NCBI GenBank assembly: GCA_964470195.1
Contig: CAYYBG010000004.1
Location: forward strand, 1-64,000
Direction of reading: 5' to 3'
DNA from: RFPI01 sp964470195
Lineage (GTDB): Bacteria; Pseudomonadota; Gammaproteobacteria; Burkholderiales; Methylophilaceae
Length of the DNA: 64,000 bases
Part shown: positions 6,796-15,436 of the stretch, piece after piece
Numbering within the stretch: the stretch's first letter is position 1
Layout of the letters: each line of letters opens with the position of its first letter
Position numbers and translations under genes: made by a program
The notes under the pieces: model-generated
Seen by the model: the letters and a program-made list of their open reading frames with translations, nothing else
Told to the model about the DNA's origin: nothing
Databases searched by the model: none

Positions 6796-8185
6796 CGTCA
6801 GCCTGAGGCAAAGTAGCAATGAGCGCCAACATAGCAGAAGCTTTATCCCAAGTTTCTTTGTATTCTTTTGCCAATTCAGAATCCGCCACAATGCCGCCAC
6901 CTGCCCAGAAATCAAAACATTGATTTTGATAGACTGCAGTACGAATTGGAATATTCATATCCATATTGCCATCAAAACCGATATAGCCTATCGCTCCGCA
7001 ATAAACACCGCGTGCATCAGGCTCTAAAGACTCAATGATTTGCATCGCTCGCAACTTGGGTGCTCCTGTAATTGAGCCACCGGGAAAACAAGCGCGTAAC
7101 ACATCAACCGCTGTCATTTCTGCTGCGAGCTTGCCCCGCACTGTGCTTACCAAATGATGAACATTAGAAAATGATTCCAAGGCAAATAATTGCGTCACTT
7201 GTACGCTGCCAGTCTCACATACTTTACCTAAGTCATTACGCAATAAATCAACAATCATGAGATTTTCCGCCTGGTCTTTCTGACTATGTTGCAATTCTTC
7301 GGCGTTTTTAGCGTCTTGTTGCAGATCTTCAGCACGAGGTCTTGTGCCTTTAATTGGACGGGTTTCTACTGTTCTGCCTTGCACACGCAAGAAGCGTTCA
7401 GGCGAAGCAGATAAAATCTGTAATGGCCGATCTGGCTGTGAAAAGTTCATAAATGCCATCAGCGGTGCTGAACTCAGATTGCGCAGTTGACAATAGGCAG
7501 AAAAAGCATCCCCTTGCACTGGCACGCGAAATCGTTGCGCTAGATTGACCTGATAGCAATCTCCCGCACGGATATATTGCTGAATTGTTTGAAATGCTTG
7601 TGCGTATTCGCTCTCTGTCATGTTGCTGGTGAGCTTGCCGGTCACCTGCAAAGGCTCAAACTGGCGTGCAGAGGCATCGCTATCTGACTGAAAAAGTGCA
7701 CACAATTGCGGCCACTGTTGCTCAGTTTGTGGATGTTTTAAATGACTTATCAAGCATGTTTGACCTAATTCATGATCAACCACCAAAGCCCAATCATATA
7801 TCCCTACTTGCATTTCAGCGATTTCGCATGAAGGCTGCAATTGGGCATAGCGCTCTATTCTGTGGCCAAGATCGTAAGCAAAATAACCTAACGCCCCACC
7901 CTCAAAAGGCAAATCGAAGCTAGTGTGCGCAAAGCGCGCCAACTGATGTTTTAAAATTGCAAAAGGATCTTGCTTACTGTGTTGAGTATTTCCGTTTTCA
8001 CAGATGGTGGTTTGATGCGTATCCGCTACCATGGTACAAAAAGGGTAGGCCGTCATAATATCGTAACGCCCTCGAGTGCTGGCACTAGTGCCGCTATCTA
8101 ACCAAATCGCCCAAGGTAAATGGGCAATACGTGCAAATAAATCCGCACTATTGGTTTGGTATGGTAGATTTTGTTTTAGCATCAT
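6782..8185 (-). CDS. pabB: Aminodeoxychorismate synthase component I (PabB)
   Basis: Converts chorismate with ammonia to 4-amino-4-deoxychorismate, the precursor of p-aminobenzoate for folate and for tetrahydromethanopterin. The 467 residues carry the chorismate-binding signatures ETRPIKGTRPR, DLLRNDLGKVCETGSV, PGGSITGAPKLRAMQIIE and FWAGGGIVADS in the C-terminal 250 residues. There is no fused PabC lyase domain. It starts directly after the stop of the MfnF-like gene (zero gap) and originally overlapped the next kinase gene by 14 bp. This places p-aminobenzoate synthesis under the same control as the C1-cofactor genes. Confidence 0.95.
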   Translation of the reverse strand: MMLKQNLPYQTNSADLFARIAHLPWAIWLDSGTSASTRGRYDIMTAYPFCTMVADTHQTTICENGNTQHSKQDPFAILKHQLARFAHTSFDLPFEGGALGYFAYDLGHRIERYAQLQPSCEIAEMQVGIYDWALVVDHELGQTCLISHLKHPQTEQQWPQLCALFQSDSDASARQFEPLQVTGKLTSNMTESEYAQAFQTIQQYIRAGDCYQVNLAQRFRVPVQGDAFSAYCQLRNLSSAPLMAFMNFSQPDRPLQILSASPERFLRVQGRTVETRPIKGTRPRAEDLQQDAKNAEELQHSQKDQAENLMIVDLLRNDLGKVCETGSVQVTQLFALESFSNVHHLVSTVRGKLAAEMTAVDVLRACFPGGSITGAPKLRAMQIIESLEPDARGVYCGAIGYIGFDGNMDMNIPIRTAVYQNQCFDFWAGGGIVADSELAKEYKETWDKASAMLALIATLPQADDANC

Positions 8186-9253
8186 TTATCGTATCGCTAT
8201 CGAGGCAAGTGCAAAAGCGGGAAAGCACAGCAGAACCATATCCATCAAAGGCAACTCTCGCACACTTATTAGTGCTTGGATGCTGAGGTAATCGCGCTGA
8301 TGATGATGGGCAAGATGCTGCACCAAAAATGCTCCTGCGCCCACCCCTATCATGTCTACTTGTGCAGGGACATGATGTCTATCGACCAAGCTTTGCAGAG
8401 AATGTTGCAATAATTGTATTTGTGCAGCACGAAAATTTCGTGCCAAATCCAACCACACCTGTGCATCATAGTCAGCGACATCTGCCCCTACCATCCGCGC
8501 TAAACGCCTAGAAGAAGCGAGTACTGATTTGTCTTTGCCATCGGCAGTAGCAGCCACATCATGACGTGGCGACAACTCTCCTGTCAGTCGGTATACGTCA
8601 GCGCTGGTAGCAAAATACTCTGCGGCAATATTAGTCTCTTTGCCTTGCCATTCTATACGTGGGCCTAACGCCATTAGAGGTGTGCGTACTACACCGGTAT
8701 ATAACAATTCGTGGCACTGCAATCGTTGTGCATCATGCAAGGCAGTATTGATTACCTGCCCCTCTCTGATCACAATAAAGTCTGTAGTGGTACTACCTAT
8801 ATCGACTAACAAAACATCTGGATAATATTGCGCCAACCATTGACCACTCACCATCCAATTGGCTGAGGCTATTTGATTAGCGTAAAGGGGTGCCTGTGCA
8901 ATATCCAAGCATCCTCGATAACCAGCATATATCGTAGCCGATGGAATCCATTGCTGTATCACCTTGGCAATTTGTGTGACCCCATCGCTTCTGCTATCAA
9001 ATAAATCCACCAACTCCGCCGTCATGGTAAATGCGTGCCTAACGCAATCAGTACCGATCAAAGATTGCAAGGATTGTATGACCTGTTGTAGGCATCCATG
9101 AAGTTTATCCAAGCCCTGCCACATCGGACAGGGCAAATGCCAAACTTGTATCACCTCAGCGCTTGCGCTGACTAGACAGGCTTTGAGATGGGCGCCCCCG
9201 ACATCCCAACCCATAGCATAATCTGTGCTAACACGATGGCGAGCTGTTTGCAT
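8186..9253 (-). CDS. MfnF-like protein of the H4MPT/methanofuran-linked C1 pathway (hydantoinase/oxoprolinase-like fold)
   Basis: A 355-residue protein of the ASKHA ATPase-like family found with methanopterin-linked C1 genes. The archaeal homologue MfnF joins the furan and tyramine parts of methanofuran. Two phosphate-binding style motifs are visible, GWDVGGAHLKA near residue 15 and LVDIGSTTTDFIVI near residue 160. The start at 9253 shares its A with the stop of the upstream ATP-grasp gene (TAATG), implying translational coupling. ATG 9214 is an alternative start. Function is inferred from family and neighbourhood. Confidence 0.85.
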   Translation of the reverse strand: MQTARHRVSTDYAMGWDVGGAHLKACLVSASAEVIQVWHLPCPMWQGLDKLHGCLQQVIQSLQSLIGTDCVRHAFTMTAELVDLFDSRSDGVTQIAKVIQQWIPSATIYAGYRGCLDIAQAPLYANQIASANWMVSGQWLAQYYPDVLLVDIGSTTTDFIVIREGQVINTALHDAQRLQCHELLYTGVVRTPLMALGPRIEWQGKETNIAAEYFATSADVYRLTGELSPRHDVAATADGKDKSVLASSRRLARMVGADVADYDAQVWLDLARNFRAAQIQLLQHSLQSLVDRHHVPAQVDMIGVGAGAFLVQHLAHHHQRDYLSIQALISVRELPLMDMVLLCFPAFALASIAIR

Positions 9254-10266
9254 TAGTGAATTGCTCCAGCGATATTCACCATGACTCGCTGTTGGGCGAA
9301 TGTTGGCATGGCCAAAGATGGTTGCTTCATGGCCAATAGATATTCGGCTGGATTGCGCTGCATGGCTTGAGCAAGACCCACATAGGAGGTGGTTAATCTT
9401 GGGTTAATATCTAATATTGCATAATGCATTTTGTTTGCCTTAGCTTGAATCAGCACATCCACTCCCATATAACCTGAAAGATTAGGCATGGAAATCGCAA
9501 TTTGTCTGGCGAGCAACTCAAATGCTGGCAAATGCTCAGGAATGGCATTCAGCTCACAGGCAAACAAATGTAAATGCTGCTGCTGAAGCTGTATATGTTG
9601 AAGATTAGCGCTCAGCACGATAACTTCATCAGCTCGACATAGCATACAAAAACTGCCGGCTTGTCCAGTTAAATAAGGTTGCACTAAATAGCCTTCATAT
9701 CCAATAGACAAACATTTTTTTAACTCAGCGACATCTCCTATCAGCATATCTTCAGCACCAGCACCGTCAATTGGCTTGGCTATCCACTCGCTCTGCGGTT
9801 CAAATTTATCAGCTTGATCAAGCCAGTCTTTAGCTAAAAAAGTGCTAGGTGTAGGAATCTGATGTTGTTGAAGGTGTTGAAAGGTCAGCCATTTATCGCC
9901 AAATATCCTGACCGCCTCACTATGACAGCCTAGCAATAACTTACCAGACCGCTCTACCATATGGGTTAGGCGTAATAAAGCGCCACCCGCTTCAGGGGCA
10001 AGCACTAAAACTGCTTCTGCAACATCAATTTCTCGCTGCCAAACTTCCCAAACGTCATCCTCAAAAGCAATATTGACAACCTCTTGACAATGGGCCGGGC
10101 TAGGCAAACGCATATCACGTGCGCAGATCAGTTGCATCTCAGCGATGTGAGCAAAGTCGCGCAAAATGGCATCCCGCATCATGGTGCCTTGTTGCAAGAG
10201 AGATGAGGAAATCGGCTCACGGTATAATCCACCACCCGTGATAAATTCGCAGACAAATAATCTCAA
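9253..10266 (-). CDS. MfnD-like ATP-grasp ligase (tyramine-glutamate ligase type)
   Basis: ATP-grasp enzyme of 337 residues. MfnD adds glutamate to tyramine in methanofuran synthesis. The N-terminus MRLFVCEFITGGGLYRE is characteristic of the family. The ATP-grasp centre is seen in DKWLTFQHLQ, WIAKPIDGAGAEDMLIG and the metal-binding end ILDINPRLTTSYVGLA. The start codon is TTG at 10266, abutting the ATG of the divergent HisA-like gene at 10267 without a single spacer base. It is the first gene of the minus-strand operon ATP-grasp, MfnF-like, pabB and, formerly, the kinase. Confidence 0.87.
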   Translation of the reverse strand: MRLFVCEFITGGGLYREPISSSLLQQGTMMRDAILRDFAHIAEMQLICARDMRLPSPAHCQEVVNIAFEDDVWEVWQREIDVAEAVLVLAPEAGGALLRLTHMVERSGKLLLGCHSEAVRIFGDKWLTFQHLQQHQIPTPSTFLAKDWLDQADKFEPQSEWIAKPIDGAGAEDMLIGDVAELKKCLSIGYEGYLVQPYLTGQAGSFCMLCRADEVIVLSANLQHIQLQQQHLHLFACELNAIPEHLPAFELLARQIAISMPNLSGYMGVDVLIQAKANKMHYAILDINPRLTTSYVGLAQAMQRNPAEYLLAMKQPSLAMPTFAQQRVMVNIAGAIH

Positions 10267-10932
10267 ATGAAGTTAATTCCTGTTGTCGATTTGATGCAAG
10301 GCCAAGTGGTACATGCTCGGCTAGGAGAGCGGCAACATTACCGCCCTATTCAGTCGCCCTTATGCGCATCCAGTGATCCCATTATGGTGATTAAAGCGCT
10401 AGCGTCATTATACAGTTTCGATGCCTTATACATTGCCGATTTAGATGCTATCCAAGGAAAATCTACACAAGTAGCACAGATTCAGCACATCCAACAACAC
10501 TTTAACCATCTTGAGATTTTATGTGATGCCGGCTTTAGTCATCGACAGCAAATAGCACAATACCCCAGCGTAATGACGCCAGTTATCGGTACTGAAAGCT
10601 TAAGCAGTCTGTATCAACTAGAAAGTCTGCATCTGGCGCTAGATGGGCGCTATATTTTGTCATTAGACTTTCAACAGGACTTTTTGGGCTGTCAAGATAT
10701 CTTGCATACGCCAGAAATGTGGCCTGATAAGATCATTGTGATGAGCCTTAGGCACGTAGGCAGTCAATTAGGGCCAGATTGGGCCCGTTTAACCAGCTGT
10801 CATCGACTGAAGCCTGATGCACACTGGATTGCTGCCGGTGGTGTGCGGCACCGGCAGGATCTGCAAGCACTAGAGCAAATGGGCTTTGCTGCTGCAATGC
10901 TAGCCAGCGCCTTGCATCAACAAGGCATCTAG
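10267..10932 (+). CDS. HisA/HisF-related TIM-barrel protein of the C1-cofactor cluster
   Basis: A 221-residue half-barrel-repeat protein with the HisA start KLIPVVDLMQGQVVHARLG, IADLDAIQGK near residue 55 and AAGGVRHRQDL near residue 195, the usual phosphate-binding end of the barrel. It is not a true HisA: it is shorter, sits apart from his genes, and belongs to the group seen with methanopterin/methanofuran genes in methylotrophs and archaea, whose reaction I cannot state. It is divergent from the ATP-grasp gene with no intergenic base, and convergent with amtB (5-bp gap). Confidence 0.82.
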   Translation: MKLIPVVDLMQGQVVHARLGERQHYRPIQSPLCASSDPIMVIKALASLYSFDALYIADLDAIQGKSTQVAQIQHIQQHFNHLEILCDAGFSHRQQIAQYPSVMTPVIGTESLSSLYQLESLHLALDGRYILSLDFQQDFLGCQDILHTPEMWPDKIIVMSLRHVGSQLGPDWARLTSCHRLKPDAHWIAAGGVRHRQDLQALEQMGFAAAMLASALHQQGI

Positions 10933-10937
10933 CATTT

Positions 10938-12143
10938 TCAATCCTCACCGCCACTTGTATTAGGCGTTGCACTAATTTTGTGTATGGCCAAATCAGCGCC
11001 CATATATTCATCTTCGATGTCCATACGAATTCCTGAACGCAGTTTGATGATGCCATAAATAAGCAAGCCACCAATGATGGCGATTGTAACGCCCGCTAAT
11101 GTGCCAATGAATTGAGAAATTAAACTAACGCCTCCCATGCCGCCAAATGCGCTGGCGCCAAAAATACCTGCTGCAATTCCGCCCCAAGCGCCACACAAGC
11201 CGTGTAAAGGCCAAACACCAAGCACATCGTCAATTTTCAAACGATTTTGGGTTAAGGTAAACGCCCATACAAATAAGCCACCGGCAACGCCACCAGTGAC
11301 CAATGCTCCCAGTGGATGCATCACATCTGATCCAGCACAAACAGCTACCAATCCTGCAAGAGGACCATTGTGTACAAAGCCAGGATCATTATCACTGACC
11401 ATTAGCGCAACCAAAGTGCCACCCACTAATGCCATTAGAGAATTCACTGCGACAAGACCGCTGATGCCTGACATACTTTGAGCCGACATTACATTAAAAC
11501 CAAACCAACCCACTGTTAGAATCCAAGCGCCCAGCGCAAGAAAAGGGATGCTGGATGGTGGATAGGCATGTAAACGACCATCTTTTCCATATCGGCCGTG
11601 GCGAGCACCAAGCAGCAGCACTGCCGCCAAGGCTATCCATCCGCCCATGGCATGTACCACCACAGAGCCAGCAAAATCATGAAAAGCTGCACCAAATTGA
11701 TGCGTTAACCAATCCTGAAAGCCAAAATGATTGTTCCAAGCGATACCCTCAAAAAATGGGTAGACAAAACCTACCAAAAGAAAAGTCGCCATTAGTTGCG
11801 GTTTAAATTTAGCACGCTCAGCAATACCGCCCGAAATAATTGCTGGAATGGCGGCCGCAAAGGTAAGCAAGAAAAAAAACTTGACCAAGCCATATCCATT
11901 TTGCTGATTTAGCATTTCAGCGGGTTGTAAAAAACCAGTTCCGTAGGCAATGAAGTAGCCAATAAAGAAATAGGCAATACTAGAAACAGAAAAGTCCGCC
12001 ATAATTTTAACCAGCGCATTCACTTGGTTTTTGCGCCTGACTGTGCCGACCTCCAGAAACGCAAAACCAGCATGCATAGCAAGCACCATAATGGCACCCA
12101 ATAATACAAACAACACATCACTACCGGAAAATTCCATTTCCAT
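10938..12143 (-). CDS. amtB: Ammonium transporter
   Basis: Inner-membrane Amt/MEP/Rh channel of 401 residues with about 11 transmembrane helices. Family motifs include MHAGFAFLEVGTVRRKN, the DFAGSVVVHAMGGW block and the late HGLCGAWGGIAAGIFG. The first segment lacks a long cleavable signal. It imports ammonium under nitrogen limitation and is normally gated by a PII protein. A PII gene (glnB, 54176-54514) is elsewhere in the window, not adjacent. The upstream region has a correctly spaced sigma-54 promoter and an NtrC-type palindrome, so nitrogen control is expected. Confidence 0.96.
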   Translation of the reverse strand: MEMEFSGSDVLFVLLGAIMVLAMHAGFAFLEVGTVRRKNQVNALVKIMADFSVSSIAYFFIGYFIAYGTGFLQPAEMLNQQNGYGLVKFFFLLTFAAAIPAIISGGIAERAKFKPQLMATFLLVGFVYPFFEGIAWNNHFGFQDWLTHQFGAAFHDFAGSVVVHAMGGWIALAAVLLLGARHGRYGKDGRLHAYPPSSIPFLALGAWILTVGWFGFNVMSAQSMSGISGLVAVNSLMALVGGTLVALMVSDNDPGFVHNGPLAGLVAVCAGSDVMHPLGALVTGGVAGGLFVWAFTLTQNRLKIDDVLGVWPLHGLCGAWGGIAAGIFGASAFGGMGGVSLISQFIGTLAGVTIAIIGGLLIYGIIKLRSGIRMDIEDEYMGADLAIHKISATPNTSGGED

Positions 12144-12208
12144 TTGAGTTCTCCTCAGAAAGCTTTATTTAAATTTTTATGTTGCGCATAGGCACATGTT
12201 TTAAAACA

Positions 12209-12224
12209 AGCAAAAAAAATGCCA
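12209..12224 (-). promoter_or_regulatory. Sigma-54 (-24/-12) promoter of amtB
   Basis: The minus strand reads TGGCATTTTTTTTGCT. The GG at -24 and GC at -12 have the exact 10-base spacing required for RpoN. It lies 66 bp upstream of the amtB ATG. Only the C after TGGCA is replaced by T compared with the TGGCAC consensus. Confidence 0.75.
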
Positions 12225-12279
12225 TCAATCATATCCTGCTGATAAATATAGAGATTAAGCTAAGCTCCAGTGATGATGT

Positions 12280-12296
12280 TGCACTGTTTTAGTGCA
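12280..12296. promoter_or_regulatory. NtrC-type enhancer site upstream of amtB
   Basis: Perfect palindrome TGCACT-GTTTT-AGTGCA, matching the NtrC consensus (TGCACY-N5-RGTGCA). It is centred about 78 bp upstream of the sigma-54 -12 element. A second half site AGTGCA (12321-12326) lies 30 bp further, three helical turns away, as is usual for paired NtrC enhancers. The remainder of the 12144-12394 gap shows no gene. Confidence 0.72.
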
Positions 12297-12394
12297 AAAG
12301 CCTAGATATCGCTTCAAAATAGTGCAAAAAAACCAACATGACGATAATGCCATGATTGATTACACTGTCATAAATTAATCAATGGGATATTGAA

Positions 12395-12712
12395 ATGTGG
12401 ATTGAACTAAGTTTAATTTGTATTTTTGCTGGGAGCGCTTTGCTTTGGTTCGATAGTATTGGGGCTCGAGATACTGCCATCACATTTGGTCGTGAACTAA
12501 GCGCTCGGTCCTCTTTACAGTTGTTAGATGAAAGTGTCGCTTGCAGCCGAGTGCGACTGATACGTAACGCAAGAGGACATATGCAGATTCAAAGGCATTA
12601 TGATTTTGATGTGAGTGCTCATGGTGGCGATAGATTACACTGCGAGTTAGTACTGTTAGGCAAGCAATTAGTATCATGGCACATTCCTCCCTACCCTATG
12701 CACTACCATTAA
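12395..12712 (+). CDS. DUF3301 family small membrane-anchored protein
   Basis: A 105-residue protein with one N-terminal transmembrane segment (residues 1-19). The cytoplasmic part resembles DUF3301 proteins (ARDTAITFGRELSARSSLQLLDESVACSRVRLIRN, followed by RHYDFDVSAHGGDRL). The function is unknown. It sits directly before gluQ (7-bp gap to the likely ATG), an arrangement suggesting co-transcription. Confidence 0.82.
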   Translation: MWIELSLICIFAGSALLWFDSIGARDTAITFGRELSARSSLQLLDESVACSRVRLIRNARGHMQIQRHYDFDVSAHGGDRLHCELVLLGKQLVSWHIPPYPMHYH

Positions 12713-12719
12713 TTTGTTC

Positions 12720-13628
12720 ATGATAGGCCGTTTCGCCCCATCACCCACTGGGCCTTTACACTTGGGCTCACTGTTGGCAGCCCTTGCCAGCTATCTGCAA
12801 GTCAAAAGCCAAGGTGGAAAATGGTTACTGCGCATTGAAGATATCGACACGCCACGACAAATGCCGGGGGCTGATCAATCTATCATTGATACATTAGCTT
12901 CTCATGGATTTGTTTGGGATGGCGACATTGTTTACCAAAGCCAGCGATATGAGCTTTACCATGAGGCGCTGCAAAAACTGCAAGGATTGGGATTGTTGTA
13001 TGGCTGTCAATGCTCACGCAAACGTATCGCCGAACATCCACAAGTTCATATCGGCATCGATGGTGCTGTCTATCCCAATATCTGTAATGAACGCGGTCTA
13101 AGTTTGAATCAGCATGCAGTTCGGATTCGAGTTGATCGTGAAAAATATAATAAAAACATAGTATTCAATGATTTAATTCAGAAACAAGTTGAACAAAATG
13201 TTGCCCATCAAGTAGGAGATTTTGTGTTGCGCAGAGCGGATGGTGTTGTGACCTATCAGCTTGCCGTTGTAGTCGATGATCAAGTACAAGGAATTACCCA
13301 GATTGTCCGAGGATGTGATTTGTTAGACTCGACGCCACGCCAAATATTTTTACAATACTGCTTAGGCTACCGGCAACCAGACTATTGTCATATTCCTATC
13401 ATCGTCAATGCAGCTGGGGAAAAATTAAGCAAACAAACGCTAGCACCTGCGCTACAAAGCCAACATGCTGTCAGTAATTTATATCAGGCACTTCAGTTGC
13501 TGGGGCAGCAACCTCCTGCAGCGTTATTGCACGAGTCACTCGATAGCTTTTGGAAATGGGCATTTCAACATTGGGATATAGTCCGTATCCCTGCCCAACA
13601 AAAATTATTTATTCCCCATCAAGGCTAG
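12720..13628 (+). CDS. gluQ: Glutamyl-Q tRNA(Asp) synthetase
   Basis: Truncated GluRS paralogue that attaches glutamate to queuosine in tRNA(Asp). It starts MIGRFAPSPTGPLHLGSLLAALASY, containing the HLGS form of the HIGH motif, and has a KLSKQT version of KMSKS near residue 240. A zinc-type CxCS...C cluster lies near residues 98-122. It lacks an anticodon-binding domain, which is normal for GluQ at about 300 residues. ATG 12720 is preferred over the in-frame TTG at 12714, because the conserved region begins at MIGRFAPSP. Confidence 0.93.
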   Translation: MIGRFAPSPTGPLHLGSLLAALASYLQVKSQGGKWLLRIEDIDTPRQMPGADQSIIDTLASHGFVWDGDIVYQSQRYELYHEALQKLQGLGLLYGCQCSRKRIAEHPQVHIGIDGAVYPNICNERGLSLNQHAVRIRVDREKYNKNIVFNDLIQKQVEQNVAHQVGDFVLRRADGVVTYQLAVVVDDQVQGITQIVRGCDLLDSTPRQIFLQYCLGYRQPDYCHIPIIVNAAGEKLSKQTLAPALQSQHAVSNLYQALQLLGQQPPAALLHESLDSFWKWAFQHWDIVRIPAQQKLFIPHQG

Positions 13629-13655
13629 AATGTTTGCCCCGTCTTGCATGATAAA

Positions 13656-14543
13656 ATGACCATTATGATAAACAATGACTTATTACATCGTTTCTTGTTT
13701 GACAATACTGATGTTCGAGGTAACGCGGTTCATCTCAAGGACACTATCCAACAAGCCTTGCAACACACTCAATACCCCCCTGTTTTGCATCAGGCATTAT
13801 CTGAGCTGATGGCGGCTGCAGCATTGCTCACTGCGACAGTAAAACTTAATCAAGGGTCACTCAGCTTTCAGATTCAAGGGCAAGGTCCCGTCAGCTTATT
13901 GGTGGTGGAATGCAATGCTGAGCTAAAAATGCGCGCCACAGCAAAATGGCAAGGTGATTTGGTTGGACTAGACTTTCAGCAACTAATAGGCAATGGTCAT
14001 TTTGCCATTACCCTAGACCCACGTGACGGAAGTCAAACTTATCAGGGTATCGTCGAGTTAAAAGGCAATAATATTGCGCAAATACTGCAAAATTATATGC
14101 AGCAATCAGCACAACTCGAAACCCGTATTTGGCTTAGCAGTAATAGTCAAATGGCAGCTGGATTATTAATTCAAAAATTGCCACAACAGCACAGTGAGGA
14201 TGACGATTGTTGGCAACACATGAGCATGCTGGCTGATACCGTGCAAACTCAAGAATTATTAAATCTTGATAGCGCGACATTATTACAGCGATTATTTCCT
14301 CAACAAGATGTGCGACTTTTCGAACCAAGCCCAGTCACTTTTGAATGTCGCTGTAGCCTGCAAAGCGTGAGCAATATGTTGCGCTTATTAGGCCGTGAGG
14401 AAATTGACAGCATCATCCAAGAACAAGGCAGTGTCAGCGTCAATTGTGATTTTTGTAATGCCGCCTATGTTTTTGACCCAGCTGATGCCGAGCAACTGTT
14501 TGTTAATGAAATGCCTAACTCTGCTGGTGCAAACTTACACTAA
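13656..14543 (+). CDS. hslO: Hsp33 redox-regulated chaperonin
   Basis: Cytoplasmic holdase activated by oxidation. The C-terminal zinc site is visible as CRC near residue 236 and CDFC near residue 268, the four cysteines that bind zinc when reduced and form disulfides when oxidised. The N-terminal domain begins NNDLLHRFLFDNTDVRGNAVHL. The length of about 295 residues is normal. The start could be ATG 13656 or 13665. It is close behind gluQ, and its 3' end overlaps the convergent methyltransferase gene by 29 bp. Confidence 0.95.
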   Translation: MTIMINNDLLHRFLFDNTDVRGNAVHLKDTIQQALQHTQYPPVLHQALSELMAAAALLTATVKLNQGSLSFQIQGQGPVSLLVVECNAELKMRATAKWQGDLVGLDFQQLIGNGHFAITLDPRDGSQTYQGIVELKGNNIAQILQNYMQQSAQLETRIWLSSNSQMAAGLLIQKLPQQHSEDDDCWQHMSMLADTVQTQELLNLDSATLLQRLFPQQDVRLFEPSPVTFECRCSLQSVSNMLRLLGREEIDSIIQEQGSVSVNCDFCNAAYVFDPADAEQLFVNEMPNSAGANLH

Positions 14544-15318
14544 CACTATGCAGTTGGCGCACACGTTCAAACAAACAAATAGCACAGGCCGCAGCCACAT
14601 TTAGCGATTCCAAACCAGACTGCATAGGGATAGCAATGGTTTGATGAACTTGTTGCAATAGCTGCGTCGATATCCCCGTTCCCTCGTTGCCCATTAAAAT
14701 AGCGCTAGCACCGCGCATATCCACTTCATAGAGACTTTCGCCATGCATTGCAGTGGCATATACCTGACCGTCGAATTGGCTTATTACCTGCGATAAATCT
14801 GCACGCTCTATGATGGGCAATAAAAGCTGTGCCCCTTGTCCACCCCGTAAAGCTTTAGGTGACCAAGCATCGCTACATCCAGTCGATAAATAAACCCCCT
14901 GCACACCTGCTGCCACAGCGGATCGCAGCATACTGCCTAAATTACCAGGATCTTGAATGTCCTCTAGCAATAAAATAAATTGTACGGATTTTGCCATAGG
15001 CAAGCGTGGGATATTCACCAAAGCCATCACTCCAGACGGACTTGCCACAGGAGATAACTCAGCAAACATAAGCGATGGAAACATCAGACTGGGGATATCT
15101 TGATGCTGCTGAATAAAATCAATCACCTCTTGCTGACTTTCTCCTTCAGAAATCAACAATAATTCTGGCTCACCGAAATGATTGATATAACTCTCAAGTA
15201 AATGTACGCCATCAAGCAGAGTTTGACCGCTTTGGCGCCTTTCTCTCGCTTGTTCGCTCAAGCGCTTGAGTTGCTTAAAACGCGGGTTATCGCGTGAGGT
15301 AATATGTTTAAATGTCAT
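14515..15318 (-). CDS. TrmH/SpoU-family RNA 2'-O-methyltransferase
   Basis: SPOUT-class methyltransferase of 267 residues, probably acting on rRNA with S-adenosylmethionine. An N-terminal substrate-binding domain starts with TSRDNPRFKQLKRLSEQARERR. The SpoU motifs are EDIQDPGNLGSMLRSAVAAG near residue 120, ILMGNEGTGIS near residue 210 and IPMQSGLESLNVAAACAICLFE, which form the deep trefoil knot. The exact nucleotide target cannot be read from sequence. It is divergent from dhaL and convergent with hslO. Confidence 0.9.
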   Translation of the reverse strand: MTFKHITSRDNPRFKQLKRLSEQARERRQSGQTLLDGVHLLESYINHFGEPELLLISEGESQQEVIDFIQQHQDIPSLMFPSLMFAELSPVASPSGVMALVNIPRLPMAKSVQFILLLEDIQDPGNLGSMLRSAVAAGVQGVYLSTGCSDAWSPKALRGGQGAQLLLPIIERADLSQVISQFDGQVYATAMHGESLYEVDMRGASAILMGNEGTGISTQLLQQVHQTIAIPMQSGLESLNVAAACAICLFERVRQLHSVSVSLHQQS

Positions 15319-15436
15319 GAGATTTTGGTTTTACGGCTTAATCCAATCGATGATTGCTCAGCATTTTAATGCAAGGCGGCTAGAATCTAATAAAATTCAT
15401 GCTGGCCATTTATCTACAAGCAAAGGAAATATGTGC

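Noticed and set aside
10267..10932. True histidine biosynthesis gene hisA
   Set aside because: Shorter and diverged, no his neighbours, and located in the C1-cofactor cluster.
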